The notes beneath the pieces are model-generated. The model searched no databases, was not told the DNA's origin, and worked only from the letters and a program-made list of their open reading frames with translations. 64,000 nucleotides of DNA from Burkholderia contaminans. GTDB taxonomy: Bacteria > Pseudomonadota > Gammaproteobacteria > Burkholderiales > Burkholderiaceae. The position numbers and the translations under genes were made by a program. This document shows, piece by piece, positions 35,266 to 42,334 of the stretch (the first letter of the stretch is position 1; every line of letters begins with the position of its first letter). The stretch spans positions 806,001 to 870,000 of the forward strand of contig NZ_CP090642.1 of NCBI RefSeq assembly GCF_029633825.1. Direction: 5' to 3'.

Positions 35266-35290
35266 AACGCCCCGCATGCAACGAGGCGTT
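35266..35290 (-). terminator. Rho-independent-like terminator of the DUF2909-like gene pair
   Basis: On the minus strand AACGCCTCG and CGGGGCGTT form a nine-base stem with one G-U pair over a seven-base loop, followed by TTGC. The AACGCC...GGCGTT form is the usual Burkholderia terminator shape. It begins seven bases after the leftward gene's stop at 35297. Confidence 0.6.
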
Positions 35291-35296
35291 CGCCTT

Positions 35297-35509
35297 TCAC
35301 CGCCCGATCGGCAACCCGGTCGGCTCGATCCAGCCCAGCTTGTAAGCGATCAGCAGCGACAGGAACAGCGTGACCGACAGCCCGACGCGTGCCGCGAGCG
35401 ACCATGCCATCCGCTTGGATTTGCCGCGATCGTGATTCATGAAGTACAGCGCGAAGATCAGGCTCGCGATGATCATCGCGAATGCCACGGAAACCAGCAG
35501 AGTTTTCAT
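35297..35509 (-). CDS. DUF2909-like twin-helix small membrane protein
   Basis: The 70-residue protein has two transmembrane helices (LLVSVAFAMIIASLIFALYF and VGLSVTLFLSLLIAYKLGWI) joined by a basic loop NHDRGKSKRMAWSLAAR and ends GWIEPTGLPIG. This is the pattern of DUF2909 twin-TM proteins often found near cytochrome oxidase genes in beta-proteobacteria, though none is here. Its start overlaps the stop of the upstream gene by four bases (ATGA), so the two are co-translated. A terminator follows. Confidence 0.75.
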   Translation of the reverse strand: MKTLLVSVAFAMIIASLIFALYFMNHDRGKSKRMAWSLAARVGLSVTLFLSLLIAYKLGWIEPTGLPIGR

Positions 35510-35856
35510 TGGTGATGCCCTTGAAGATCGGAATCGGCCTGAATCAGTTCGGCCAGTTTTTGCCGCTCGTCGGCGAGCGCGCCGACGCCCGACGCCGGCC
35601 AGTCCAGCGCGACGCCATTGCCCAGCGAATCGCGCACGAGCGCCTGGTAGCGCCGGTCGTTGATCCGGCCGTGGTCCATCGTTTCCGAGATCTCGCGCCG
35701 GAACGGCAGCGGGAAACTCGCGTACGCGCGCGACAGCGCCGCATATTGTCTCGCATCGATCTCTTTCGACGATGGTATGACAGTCCAGATCACCACGGCC
35801 ACGATGGCCGTGAACGGGATCGCCGTGTAGCGCAGAATGAACTTGATCGGGGTCAT
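35506..35856 (-). CDS. Hypothetical protein with N-terminal membrane anchor
   Basis: The 116-residue protein has one hydrophobic helix (FILRYTAIPFTAIVAVVIWTVI, residues about 6-27). A soluble part outside the membrane follows (SRAYASFPLPFRREISETMDHGRINDRRYQALVRDSLGNGVALDW). ATG 35856 (MTPIKF) is chosen directly before the helix; the frame is open farther upstream without support. It is translationally coupled to the DUF2909-like gene. No family recognised. Confidence 0.65.
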   Translation of the reverse strand: MTPIKFILRYTAIPFTAIVAVVIWTVIPSSKEIDARQYAALSRAYASFPLPFRREISETMDHGRINDRRYQALVRDSLGNGVALDWPASGVGALADERQKLAELIQADSDLQGHHQ

Positions 35857-35971
35857 GAAACGGTGGGCAGAAGTGATCGCGAAGGCGGTCGGCGCGGCCG
35901 TGCGGCAGCGAAGCCGCAGGCCGGCCGCGTCGGGTGACATTGTACTGAATGCCCTATTCGACTAACAGAGT

Positions 35972-35990
35972 ATGATAATGGCATTATCAT
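35972..35990. promoter_or_regulatory. Perfect 19-bp palindrome in a divergent promoter region
   Basis: ATGATAATG (35972-35980) and CATTATCAT (35982-35990) mirror each other around one G. It lies between the leftward anchored-protein gene (start 35856) and the rightward DUF1275 gene (start 36117). GATAAT half-sites resemble those of Fur-family metalloregulators, but the spacing differs from the usual Fur box, so the bound protein is unknown. Confidence 0.55.
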
Positions 35991-36116
35991 GTTCAGCACA
36001 TGATTCGAGAGATCCGGCACCTTGTACGCAGGCGGCATGCCCGTCCTGCCGTCCGGTGCCGGTCGTCATGTCCGTGCCCGCGATCCGCGGCGATTGAGCG
36101 AAACCCCTGAGCCCCT

Positions 36117-36875
36117 ATGCCAGCGCAGTACTTTCGAAACCTGACGGGAAAACACCGCAGCGCGACCGCGAACCGTCAGCTCGGGTTCTCGCTGGCGTTC
36201 GTCGCCGGCGCGGCCAATGCCGGCGGCTACCTCGCGGTCAAGCAATATACGTCGCACATGAGCGGCATCGTGTCGGCGATCGCCGACCAGATGGCGCTCG
36301 GCGACGTGCCGCTCGCGCTGGCCGGCATCAGCTCGCTGGGATCGTTCCTGATCGGCGCCAGTTGCTCGGCGATCCTCGTCAACTGGGGCCGCCGCCGCGG
36401 CCTGCACAGCCAGTTCATGCTGCCGCTTTTGGTCGAGGCCGCGCTGCTGCTCCTGTTCGGGCTGCTCGGCAGCCACCTCGCGCTGTGGGAAACCTTCTTC
36501 GTGCCGGTGACCGTGACGCTGCTGTGCTTCATCATGGGGCTGCAGAACGCGACGATCACGAAGCTGTCGGGCGCGGAGATCCGCACGACGCACATGACCG
36601 GCATCGTGACCGACCTCGGCATCGAGCTCGGGAAGCTGTTCTACTGGAACCGGTCGGCAGTCGACGTCGACGCGCATGCGGTCATCGCCAACCGCTCGAA
36701 ACTGCGGATTCACGCGACGATGCTCGCGTCGTTCTTCATCGGCGGCCTGGCCGGCGCGATCGGCTTCAAGCATGTCGGCTACGTATCGACCGTGCCGCTC
36801 GCCGCGGTACTCGTCACGCTCGCGATCGTACCGGTGATCGACGACCTGCTTGTATTGATCCGCAGCAGGCGCTGA
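36117..36875 (+). CDS. YoaK/DUF1275 family membrane protein
   Basis: The 252-residue protein has six or seven transmembrane segments and the DUF1275 signatures AFVAGAANAGGYLAVKQYTSHMSG near the start and CFIMGLQNATITKLSGAEIRTTHMTGIVTDLGIELG in the middle. The family is conserved in many bacteria, with no established function; transport is often suggested. Length is normal. It stands alone after a divergent region with a perfect palindrome. Confidence 0.9.
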   Translation: MPAQYFRNLTGKHRSATANRQLGFSLAFVAGAANAGGYLAVKQYTSHMSGIVSAIADQMALGDVPLALAGISSLGSFLIGASCSAILVNWGRRRGLHSQFMLPLLVEAALLLLFGLLGSHLALWETFFVPVTVTLLCFIMGLQNATITKLSGAEIRTTHMTGIVTDLGIELGKLFYWNRSAVDVDAHAVIANRSKLRIHATMLASFFIGGLAGAIGFKHVGYVSTVPLAAVLVTLAIVPVIDDLLVLIRSRR

Positions 36876-36924
36876 TCGCGCATCGGGAGAGCGCTTTCGG
36901 CGGTGGTGCCGAAGGCGGATCGAT

Positions 36925-36930
36925 TATAAT
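36925..36930 (+). promoter_or_regulatory. TATAAT -10 element before the ribbon-helix-helix gene
   Basis: A consensus TATAAT stands 32 bases upstream of the start at 36963 in an AT-rich patch (CGATTATAATTTGATTAAC). No good -35 is seen at 17 bases. Confidence 0.4.
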
Positions 36931-36962
36931 TTGATTAACATACCGACCACCCTCGCCTCGCA

Positions 36963-37148
36963 ATGGAAACGAAAACCGCCCGCCTGACCGTCCTGATCGA
37001 CCCCGCAAAAAAGGAAGCCTTCGAGATGCTCTGCGCAGAGCAGGACCTCACGCCTTCGCAAGTCGTGCGGCAACTGATCCGCGAGTATCTCGACCGTCAC
37101 GGCGTGACGTACAAGACCAAGAGCGCGCTCGGCAAACGCGTGAAATAA
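36963..37148 (+). CDS. Ribbon-helix-helix DNA-binding protein, CopG-like
   Basis: The 61-residue protein has the RHH pattern: a short strand (ARLTVLIDPAKKEAFEMLCAEQDLT), then SQVVRQLIREYLDRHG as second helix, and a basic tail (KTKSALGKRVK). Such proteins repress their own promoter, often as antitoxins. No toxin gene follows; the next gene is a leftward spermidine-synthase-like gene, so this looks like a stand-alone regulator. A TATAAT box lies just upstream. Confidence 0.78.
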   Translation: METKTARLTVLIDPAKKEAFEMLCAEQDLTPSQVVRQLIREYLDRHGVTYKTKSALGKRVK

Positions 37149-37194
37149 GCGTGGCCGTACGGGGCCCGCGCCGGCAGCGGCGCCCTCATGCCGG

Positions 37195-38031
37195 CTACGC
37201 GCCGATTTCCCATCGCGCATGCGGCTGCGCACGCATCAGCAGCCGTTGCGGGTCAACGCCCTCCCCGGCCTTCATCCGCCTCGCCGTGGCAGCCAGCTTG
37301 AGCTCGCCGGCCCGTGCGCACGCAAGTGCGCGTTCGAGCAGGATGCGGAGCGACGGCAGCCGGTTGCCGCCCTTCCATGCGAACGCGATGAAGTTGTTGT
37401 CGTCGCCGCACGGCACCAGCGTATACGACACACCGAATATCGATCGCAACTGCTCGAGATGCTCGGGCAGCGCCGGATCGTCGTCCATGAAGTTGATGGC
37501 CAGCACGCCGTTCTCGCTCAGGCGCGCGTGACATGCGGCGAGGAATGCGGCGCCCGTACAGCGGCCCCGCATGCCGTCGGCGACGAACGCGTCATGCAGG
37601 ATCACGTCCGTCCTGACATCCACCCGTTCCAGATGATCCGCGCCGTCGGCGCACACCACCGTGAACCGGCCGTCGTCAGCGGGAATCCGGAAAACGTCAC
37701 GCAGCGCGATCACGTCCGGGTTGATCTCGACCGCGTCGATCGTCGCACCGGGCAAGTGCCGGTAGCAGTACTTCGCCAGCGAACCGCCGCCGAGCCCGAG
37801 CATGCAGATGTGCGCGGGCTCGGGCTGCAGCAGCAGAAAGCCCATCATCACGCGCGTATAGCCGAGCTCGAGCCGGCCCGGATCCCGCAGCGACATGAAG
37901 CTCTGCGTGCCGAGATGGTCGAAATGCAGCGACAGCGCGTGCTGCGTCTCCAGCACGAACGGTCGGCCATCGTTCAGCGGCGTCGCCAGGAACCTGATGA
38001 ACGCGTCGTAGGAAATTCGATCCTCGGCCAT
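37195..38031 (-). CDS. Spermidine-synthase-like methyltransferase-fold protein
   Basis: The 278-residue protein has the spermidine synthase/SAM-binding fold: ICMLGLGGGSLAKYCYRHLPGATIDAVEINPDVIALRDVF, then VVCADGADHL and VILHDAFVADG. ENGVLAINFMDDDPALPEHLEQLRSIFG completes the core. The N-terminal tetramerisation part of true spermidine synthases is reduced, and the catalytic aspartate context (usually D-x-x-D) is D-A-F, so it may not make polyamines. It lies 43 bp after the PhnA-like gene on the same strand. Confidence 0.8.
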   Translation of the reverse strand: MAEDRISYDAFIRFLATPLNDGRPFVLETQHALSLHFDHLGTQSFMSLRDPGRLELGYTRVMMGFLLLQPEPAHICMLGLGGGSLAKYCYRHLPGATIDAVEINPDVIALRDVFRIPADDGRFTVVCADGADHLERVDVRTDVILHDAFVADGMRGRCTGAAFLAACHARLSENGVLAINFMDDDPALPEHLEQLRSIFGVSYTLVPCGDDNNFIAFAWKGGNRLPSLRILLERALACARAGELKLAATARRMKAGEGVDPQRLLMRAQPHARWEIGA

Positions 38032-38074
38032 GAACGGGCAGTCGATTGCTGACGGTGGATTGGAGCGTGCGCGC

Positions 38075-38419
38075 TCAGACTTTCTTCAGGTAGCAGGCCT
38101 TCAGCATGAAGCCGCCCATGTCGGTCTTGCAGTCGACCTCGTGGTCGCCGCCGACGAGCCGGATGCTCTTGACCTTGGTGCCCATCTTAAGCGTGATCGA
38201 CGAGCCCTTCACGCGCAAATCCTTGATCAGCACGACCGAGTCGCCATCCGACAGCACGTTGCCGTTGGCGTCCTTGACGACGTCGCCCGCCGGTTCGTCG
38301 CCCGTTTCGGCGCCGGCGCCGGCCGACCATTCATGGCCGCAGTCCGCGCATACGGTCAGCGTGCCGTCGGGGTAAGTGTTGTCCATCGCGCATTGCGGGC
38401 AGGCGGGGGCGGCGTTCAT
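38075..38419 (-). CDS. PhnA/YjdM-type zinc-ribbon protein
   Basis: The 114-residue protein carries a zinc ribbon CPQCAMDNTYPDGTLTVCADCGHEW and a C-terminal SH3-like domain VKDANGNVLSDGDSVVLIKDLRVKGSSITLKMGTKVKSIRLVGGDHEVDCK, the full PhnA/YjdM layout. The alkylphosphonate link of the name is historic and no phosphonate genes are nearby, so the role is unclear. Start 38419 follows GGAAG; ATG 38431 is possible. It is probably co-transcribed with the spermidine-synthase-like gene. Confidence 0.9.
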   Translation of the reverse strand: MNAAPACPQCAMDNTYPDGTLTVCADCGHEWSAGAGAETGDEPAGDVVKDANGNVLSDGDSVVLIKDLRVKGSSITLKMGTKVKSIRLVGGDHEVDCKTDMGGFMLKACYLKKV

Positions 38420-38782
38420 TGCAGCTTCCATTCAGGGGGAGTTGAGTCGTCGATAAAAAGGCCGGGCGCGCTGGCAGCGCGGCCCGGCCGGCCTGAAGGC
38501 ACGCGCCGACGGATCGGCGGCCCGCCTCCGGCGCACACGGCATTATAATGCAATACACATATATTGGTTGTTGTATTATAATCAGCGTTTTCACGCCGTT
38601 CGCCGGACTTGTAGCCCGTTTCGCCGAGAATGCCGGCACATGCGCGCAGGATATCCATGCCCCGGCTGCGCTGCCGGCTTTCCGGAGTCATGCGGAAAAG
38701 CGCATTTCTCGCTTGCCTGGCACACCGCCGGCCCGGCGCCGCACACCGATCCCGACGTTCCGTCCAGAGGCTCTCCGACATC
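38420..38782. other. Intergenic region with an AT-rich island
   Basis: No gene is supported. ATTATAAT, itself a palindrome containing TATAAT, occurs at 38542-38549 and 38575-38582. AATACA (38552-38557) and TGTATT (38572-38577) form an inverted pair between them. This is the likely promoter zone of the leftward PhnA gene and perhaps the rightward HPr-like gene. Confidence 0.5.
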
Positions 38783-39046
38783 GTGGCAACCGTTGTGTAC
38801 GTTGAAATCGGCGCCGCGTGGAACCGCAACCGCGGCTACGCCGCACGAGAAGCAGCCGTCGACGCGGCGCGCGGCTTCGCAAGCGACATCCTGCTGATCG
38901 CGAACGGGATCAGCAGCGATGCGAAGGACAGCGCCGCCGTCGCGGCGCTGCAGGTGCACGGCGGCACGTCCGCGCAGGTGCTGGCCACCGGCCCCGACGA
39001 GGAGGCGGCACTGCAGGCGCTGCTGCCCGTGCTGCAAGCGCGCTGA
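38783..39046 (+). CDS. HPr-like (PTS phosphocarrier fold) protein lacking the active-site histidine
   Basis: The 87-residue product follows HPr along its length. AARGFASDILLIANGISSDAKDSAAVAALQVHGGTSAQVLATGPDEEAALQALLPVL matches the second strand, the NGKSxxAKS turn, and the terminal GEDEQKAVEHL-like helix. At the phosphorylation site, where HPr has GLHTRPAA, this protein has GYAAREAA, so the histidine is alanine and the proline is glutamate. It therefore cannot accept phosphate at the usual place. GTG 38783 is the assumed start; the frame is open upstream and the true start is uncertain. No PTS enzymes lie nearby. Confidence 0.65.
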   Translation: MATVVYVEIGAAWNRNRGYAAREAAVDAARGFASDILLIANGISSDAKDSAAVAALQVHGGTSAQVLATGPDEEAALQALLPVLQAR

Positions 39047-39109
39047 CCGGCGCGCCACCCGATGTCACGGCATCCCGCCCACCCCGAATCCCCTTTTCAC
39101 GAGGAAGCG

Positions 39110-39331
39110 ATGAGCGATAACTTCACGTCCAACACCCCGAACCTGTCGGCCTCCGCCATCTGGGCGCTCGAACGTCTCGCCGACGTCCGCTACGGGCGCG
39201 ATGCGCCGGCGCTCGGCTGGTCGATCGCGAGCGAACTCGTCAGCGCGGGCTTCGTCAGCCATCCCGCGCACGGCCGCTCGGGCGCGTCGATCACGGCCGA
39301 AGGCCGGACCTTCCTGAAGAACCGGAAGTAG
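39110..39331 (+). CDS. Small conserved hypothetical protein
   Basis: The 73-residue soluble protein (SDNFTSNTPNLSASAIWALERL...) has an alternating charged and hydrophobic composition, ending in SGASITAEGRTFLKNRK. This resembles the end of small winged-helix-like proteins, but no family can be assigned. ATG 39110 follows GAGGAAG. It lies 63 bp after the HPr-like gene on the same strand and may be co-transcribed. Confidence 0.6.
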   Translation: MSDNFTSNTPNLSASAIWALERLADVRYGRDAPALGWSIASELVSAGFVSHPAHGRSGASITAEGRTFLKNRK

Positions 39332-39579
39332 GCCGCCAGCGGCTGCACCGCGGCCCGTCCGTGCAGGGGTTTTGCTATCATTCCGGCTCCCTGTCTTGCC
39401 GAATTGGACATGCCCGCTCGCAGCGGGCCGCCGTCGCCTGCCGTCAATCGCACGTCGTCGCTCGCCGAGGAACAGCGCCGACCGATCCGCCTGCCGGCGC
39501 GTGAACGGAACCCAACCAGCGCGGCATCGACATGCTGACGGCGTGGCCGTCCCATGCCCCCTCATCTCCGGAAACCACG

Positions 39580-40119
39580 ATGCCGCCTGTCTCCTCCCCG
39601 CCCGTTCTCGACACGCCACGTCTCATCCTCGAAGGCCATCCGCTCGGCGACTTCGAGGCGCTCGCCACGATGTGGGCCGAGCCGAAGGTCGTCGAGCACA
39701 TCTTCAACGGCGCGCCCTCCGCGCCGCGCGACTCGTGGATGCGCATGCTCGCGTATCGCGGGCTGTGGCCGCTGCTCGGCTATGGCTACTGGGCGATTCG
39801 CGAGAAGGCATCGGGCCGTTATGTCGGCGATCTCGGCTTCGCCGATTTCCACCGGCTCATCGAGCCGTCGATTCGTGGCGTGCCGGAAGCCGGCTGGGCC
39901 CTCGCGACGTGGGCGCACGGCAAGGGTTACGCGACCGAGGCGCTCTCGGCCGCGCTGGCATGGCTCGACGGGCAACACCGGTTCGAGCGCAGCGTGTGTC
40001 TCATCGCGCCGACCAACGTCGCGTCGATCCGCGTGGCGGAAAAGGCGGGTTACGGGGAGCCGGTGCAGATCCGGTTCAACGACACCGACTCGTTGCTGTT
40101 CTCGCGCGCGAGCCGATAG
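39580..40119 (+). CDS. GNAT family N-acetyltransferase (RimJ/RimL-like)
   Basis: The 179-residue protein opens LDTPRLILEGHPLGDFEALATMWAEPKVVEHI, the usual RimJ/RimL-type start. VGDLGFADFHRLIE is the acceptor-side strand, and EAGWALATWAHGKGYATEALSAALAWLD holds the acetyl-CoA-binding A motif (G-K-G-Y-A). The late IAPTNVASIRVAEKAGYGEP is the B motif. ATG 39580 is chosen where the domain begins; ATG 39532 is in frame. Target unknown. Confidence 0.88.
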   Translation: MPPVSSPPVLDTPRLILEGHPLGDFEALATMWAEPKVVEHIFNGAPSAPRDSWMRMLAYRGLWPLLGYGYWAIREKASGRYVGDLGFADFHRLIEPSIRGVPEAGWALATWAHGKGYATEALSAALAWLDGQHRFERSVCLIAPTNVASIRVAEKAGYGEPVQIRFNDTDSLLFSRASR

Positions 40120-40188
40120 GCTGTTGACGACGGACAGGTTGCCGCCCGCGCGCCGCATCAACTGGCGGCGCCGGCGCGCCCTCCCTGC

Positions 40189-40410
40189 TCATTCCCCCGC
40201 CGGCTCATAAAGGCGCGTAAAGAGCTCGTTGTCCATCGGCCAGCAGTTGCCGCAATCATCGCGCAAGATCCAGTCGCCCGACTTTACCGAACGCCAGCCC
40301 TCCGGTGTGGCGATCGCTCGTCCGCCTTCACGGGTTTCCACCCGATCATGGTCGCCATCGGCGAACCACCGTGTTGCATCGACATAACTGATGCGTTTTC
40401 GAAATCGCAT
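40189..40410 (-). CDS. Small phage-type hypothetical protein
   Basis: The 73-residue protein MRFRKRISYVDATRWFADGDH...WRSVKSGDWILRDDCGNCWPMDNELFTRLYEPA has the G-D-W-I...P...F...Y-E-P layout seen in small phage proteins of unknown role. ATG 40410 is the natural start for that domain; the frame extends upstream to 40533 without similarity. It is 52 bases downstream of the FliT-like gene on the same strand. No other phage gene is adjacent. Confidence 0.55.
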   Translation of the reverse strand: MRFRKRISYVDATRWFADGDHDRVETREGGRAIATPEGWRSVKSGDWILRDDCGNCWPMDNELFTRLYEPAGE

Positions 40411-40462
40411 ACCACCACCGAAATGTTGAGACCTGAACGGCACGTTCAAGAACGTGTCCGTG

Positions 40463-40828
40463 TCAATGCATGTGCGGCGCGAAACGCCGTGAAATGGATG
40501 CGCGCCACGAAGGGGATCGGGCGGCCATGACATCCGCCCCGGGCGACGGCGGCCGGGGCGCCAGCCCGGTTTCGTGCAACGCCTTGCGGCCCTCCGCGAC
40601 GAGTGTCTCCAGCGTTTCCCGTGCGGTGATCGAGATCCGGATATCGATCTCCCGCATTCTGCCGATCGCCGTGTGAACCTCGTCGGGTTGATCGGGTGAC
40701 AGCGCCATCAGGAATGCAGAACGTGTTTCTGCCGCCCGGACGGCCTCGCTCCAGTCGGCACTGGCAACTGCGACTTCGATCGCGTTCGTGAGTGAATCGA
40801 GACTCCGGATGATTTGAAACGGCGTCAT
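40463..40828 (-). CDS. FliT-like protein
   Basis: The 121-residue protein begins TPFQIIRSLDSLTNAIEVAVASADWSEAVRAAETRSAFLMALSPDQPDEVHTAIGRMREIDIRISITARETLETL, a mostly helical pattern like the flagellar chaperone FliT. The last 35 residues (GLAPRPPSPGADVMAARSPSWRAS...) are proline/arginine-rich and do not fit FliT, so the C-terminus may be altered. No flagellar gene lies near, which makes the assignment tentative. Confidence 0.5.
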   Translation of the reverse strand: MTPFQIIRSLDSLTNAIEVAVASADWSEAVRAAETRSAFLMALSPDQPDEVHTAIGRMREIDIRISITARETLETLVAEGRKALHETGLAPRPPSPGADVMAARSPSWRASISRRFAPHMH

Positions 40829-41457
40829 TTCGCATTCCTGTCAAAATGTCGTACCGGCCTTACGTTTGCCTCTGGAAGGCGGAGGTGACGTCGGCATCGA
40901 TTCACACGCGTCGAACCTCGGCAGTGCGTCGCCGAACGGACGCACATGGCGAGCAATGGCACGCTGTCGGTCACCGCCTTCGCATCTGGATTCCTTCGGC
41001 GGCCAGCCGGAAGCGGGTGTGCTTCATGCTCGCCACCGAATCGCCACGATTGTAAGGACCTGTCCGTTGCCCGTTTCGTAATATTTTGTAATGATATGTC
41101 GAGCAATCTTTACCGGTTTGCGGCCCGGCAGGCGTGCTTTCCACGCGCCATTTTTCCGCAAACGTTTTCGCGCGCACGACACCGCGCCCGCCATTGCTGC
41201 CGGCCATGAGCCGGATACCACGCCTGACCTTATCGCCCAGCCATCTCCCGTTCCACGGCGACGCGACTTCACACTTTTGCCCGCCTACCTGGCCGCATGG
41301 GTGTGGTGATTCGCGTGCGGACGGAGCGGCCCGGTGATGCAGATTTCGCCACATTCCACGGGAATGTTCAGAAGTATCATGCGCGTCTCTTCAGCTACCC
41401 CATGTCGGACTGGGCTTGAGCGCTCGCCACCATCCCGTTTCATCCCCTCGTTTAGCG
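40829..41457. other. Long gene-poor stretch before the orphan response regulator
   Basis: Several overlapping frames on both strands (for example 40971-41354 minus) exist, but none shows domain similarity, good ribosome sites or normal codon bias. The region is less GC-rich than its neighbours and may hold decayed sequence plus the response regulator promoter. I see no clear repeat or RNA gene. Confidence 0.45.
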
Positions 41458-42168
41458 ATGCCCATCCGAATCCTGCTCGTCGAAGACGACGTCCAATTGT
41501 CCGCGCTGATCGCGGACTATCTGCGCACGCATCAGTACGAGGTGGACCGCCTGTTCGACGGCACCGACGCCGTAGCCACGATCGTCGCGCGTCACCCCGA
41601 CCTGGTGCTGCTCGACATCAATCTGCCGGGCAAGGACGGCTTCGAGATTTGTCGCGAGGCACGCATGCAGTACGACGGCATCGTCATCATGATGACGGCC
41701 CGCGACGAACAGTTCGACGAGTTGCTCGGCCTGGAATTCGGCGCGGACGACTTTCTCCACAAGCCGGTCGAGCCGCGCATCCTGCTCGCGCGGATCAAGG
41801 CCCATCTGCGACGGGTGCGCATGCGCCCGGACGATGCCGCACCGGCATCGCCTCATCGTTTCGAGTTCGGCAAGTTTTCGATCGACCGGGCCGATCGCAA
41901 GGTTCGTCTTCCCGACGGCAGCACACCCCGCCTGACGTCGACCGAGTTCGACCTGCTGTGGGCGCTCGTCTGCCGGGCCGGCGAGGTGGTCAGCCGAAAG
42001 GACCTGACGCTGCTGCTACGCGGCATCGAGTTCGACGGCTTCGACCGCTCGATCGACGGCCGCATCTCGAAGCTGCGCCGCAAGCTGCGTGACGACCTGA
42101 CGGAACCGAAGCGGATCAAGACGATCCGCTGCAAGGGCTATCAGTTCAGCAAGCACGGGTGGGATTGA
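41458..42168 (+). CDS. OmpR/PhoB-type response regulator (orphan)
   Basis: The 236-residue protein has a receiver domain (IRILLVEDDVQLSALIADYL, phosphoacceptor aspartate in LVLLDINLPGKDGFEI, conserved threonine in IMMTARDE and lysine in DDFLHKPVEP). The C-terminal winged helix contains LTSTEFDLLWALVCRAGEVVSRKDL, then SIDGRISKLRRKLRDD and IKTIRCKGYQFS, the RstA-like variant. No histidine kinase gene is adjacent on either side, so its partner is encoded elsewhere. Confidence 0.9.
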   Translation: MPIRILLVEDDVQLSALIADYLRTHQYEVDRLFDGTDAVATIVARHPDLVLLDINLPGKDGFEICREARMQYDGIVIMMTARDEQFDELLGLEFGADDFLHKPVEPRILLARIKAHLRRVRMRPDDAAPASPHRFEFGKFSIDRADRKVRLPDGSTPRLTSTEFDLLWALVCRAGEVVSRKDLTLLLRGIEFDGFDRSIDGRISKLRRKLRDDLTEPKRIKTIRCKGYQFSKHGWD

Positions 42169-42334
42169 TTGGCTGCGATCGGGGGCCTGCGGTCTTCTCG
42201 CCGAGCGCGGTAACGGGGGCTCCGGGGCGAGCACCAGCCGTTGCGCGAACACCTTCAACCCTTCGAGCAACGGCGTCAGCGCGTCCCACAGCGCTTTGTC
42301 GTGCAGGAGCCGAACGCGCCGACCGGCTGCCGCC

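Noticed and set aside
40971..41354. Minus-strand 127-codon frame before the response regulator
   Set aside because: No domain pattern and no good start; left as non-coding.
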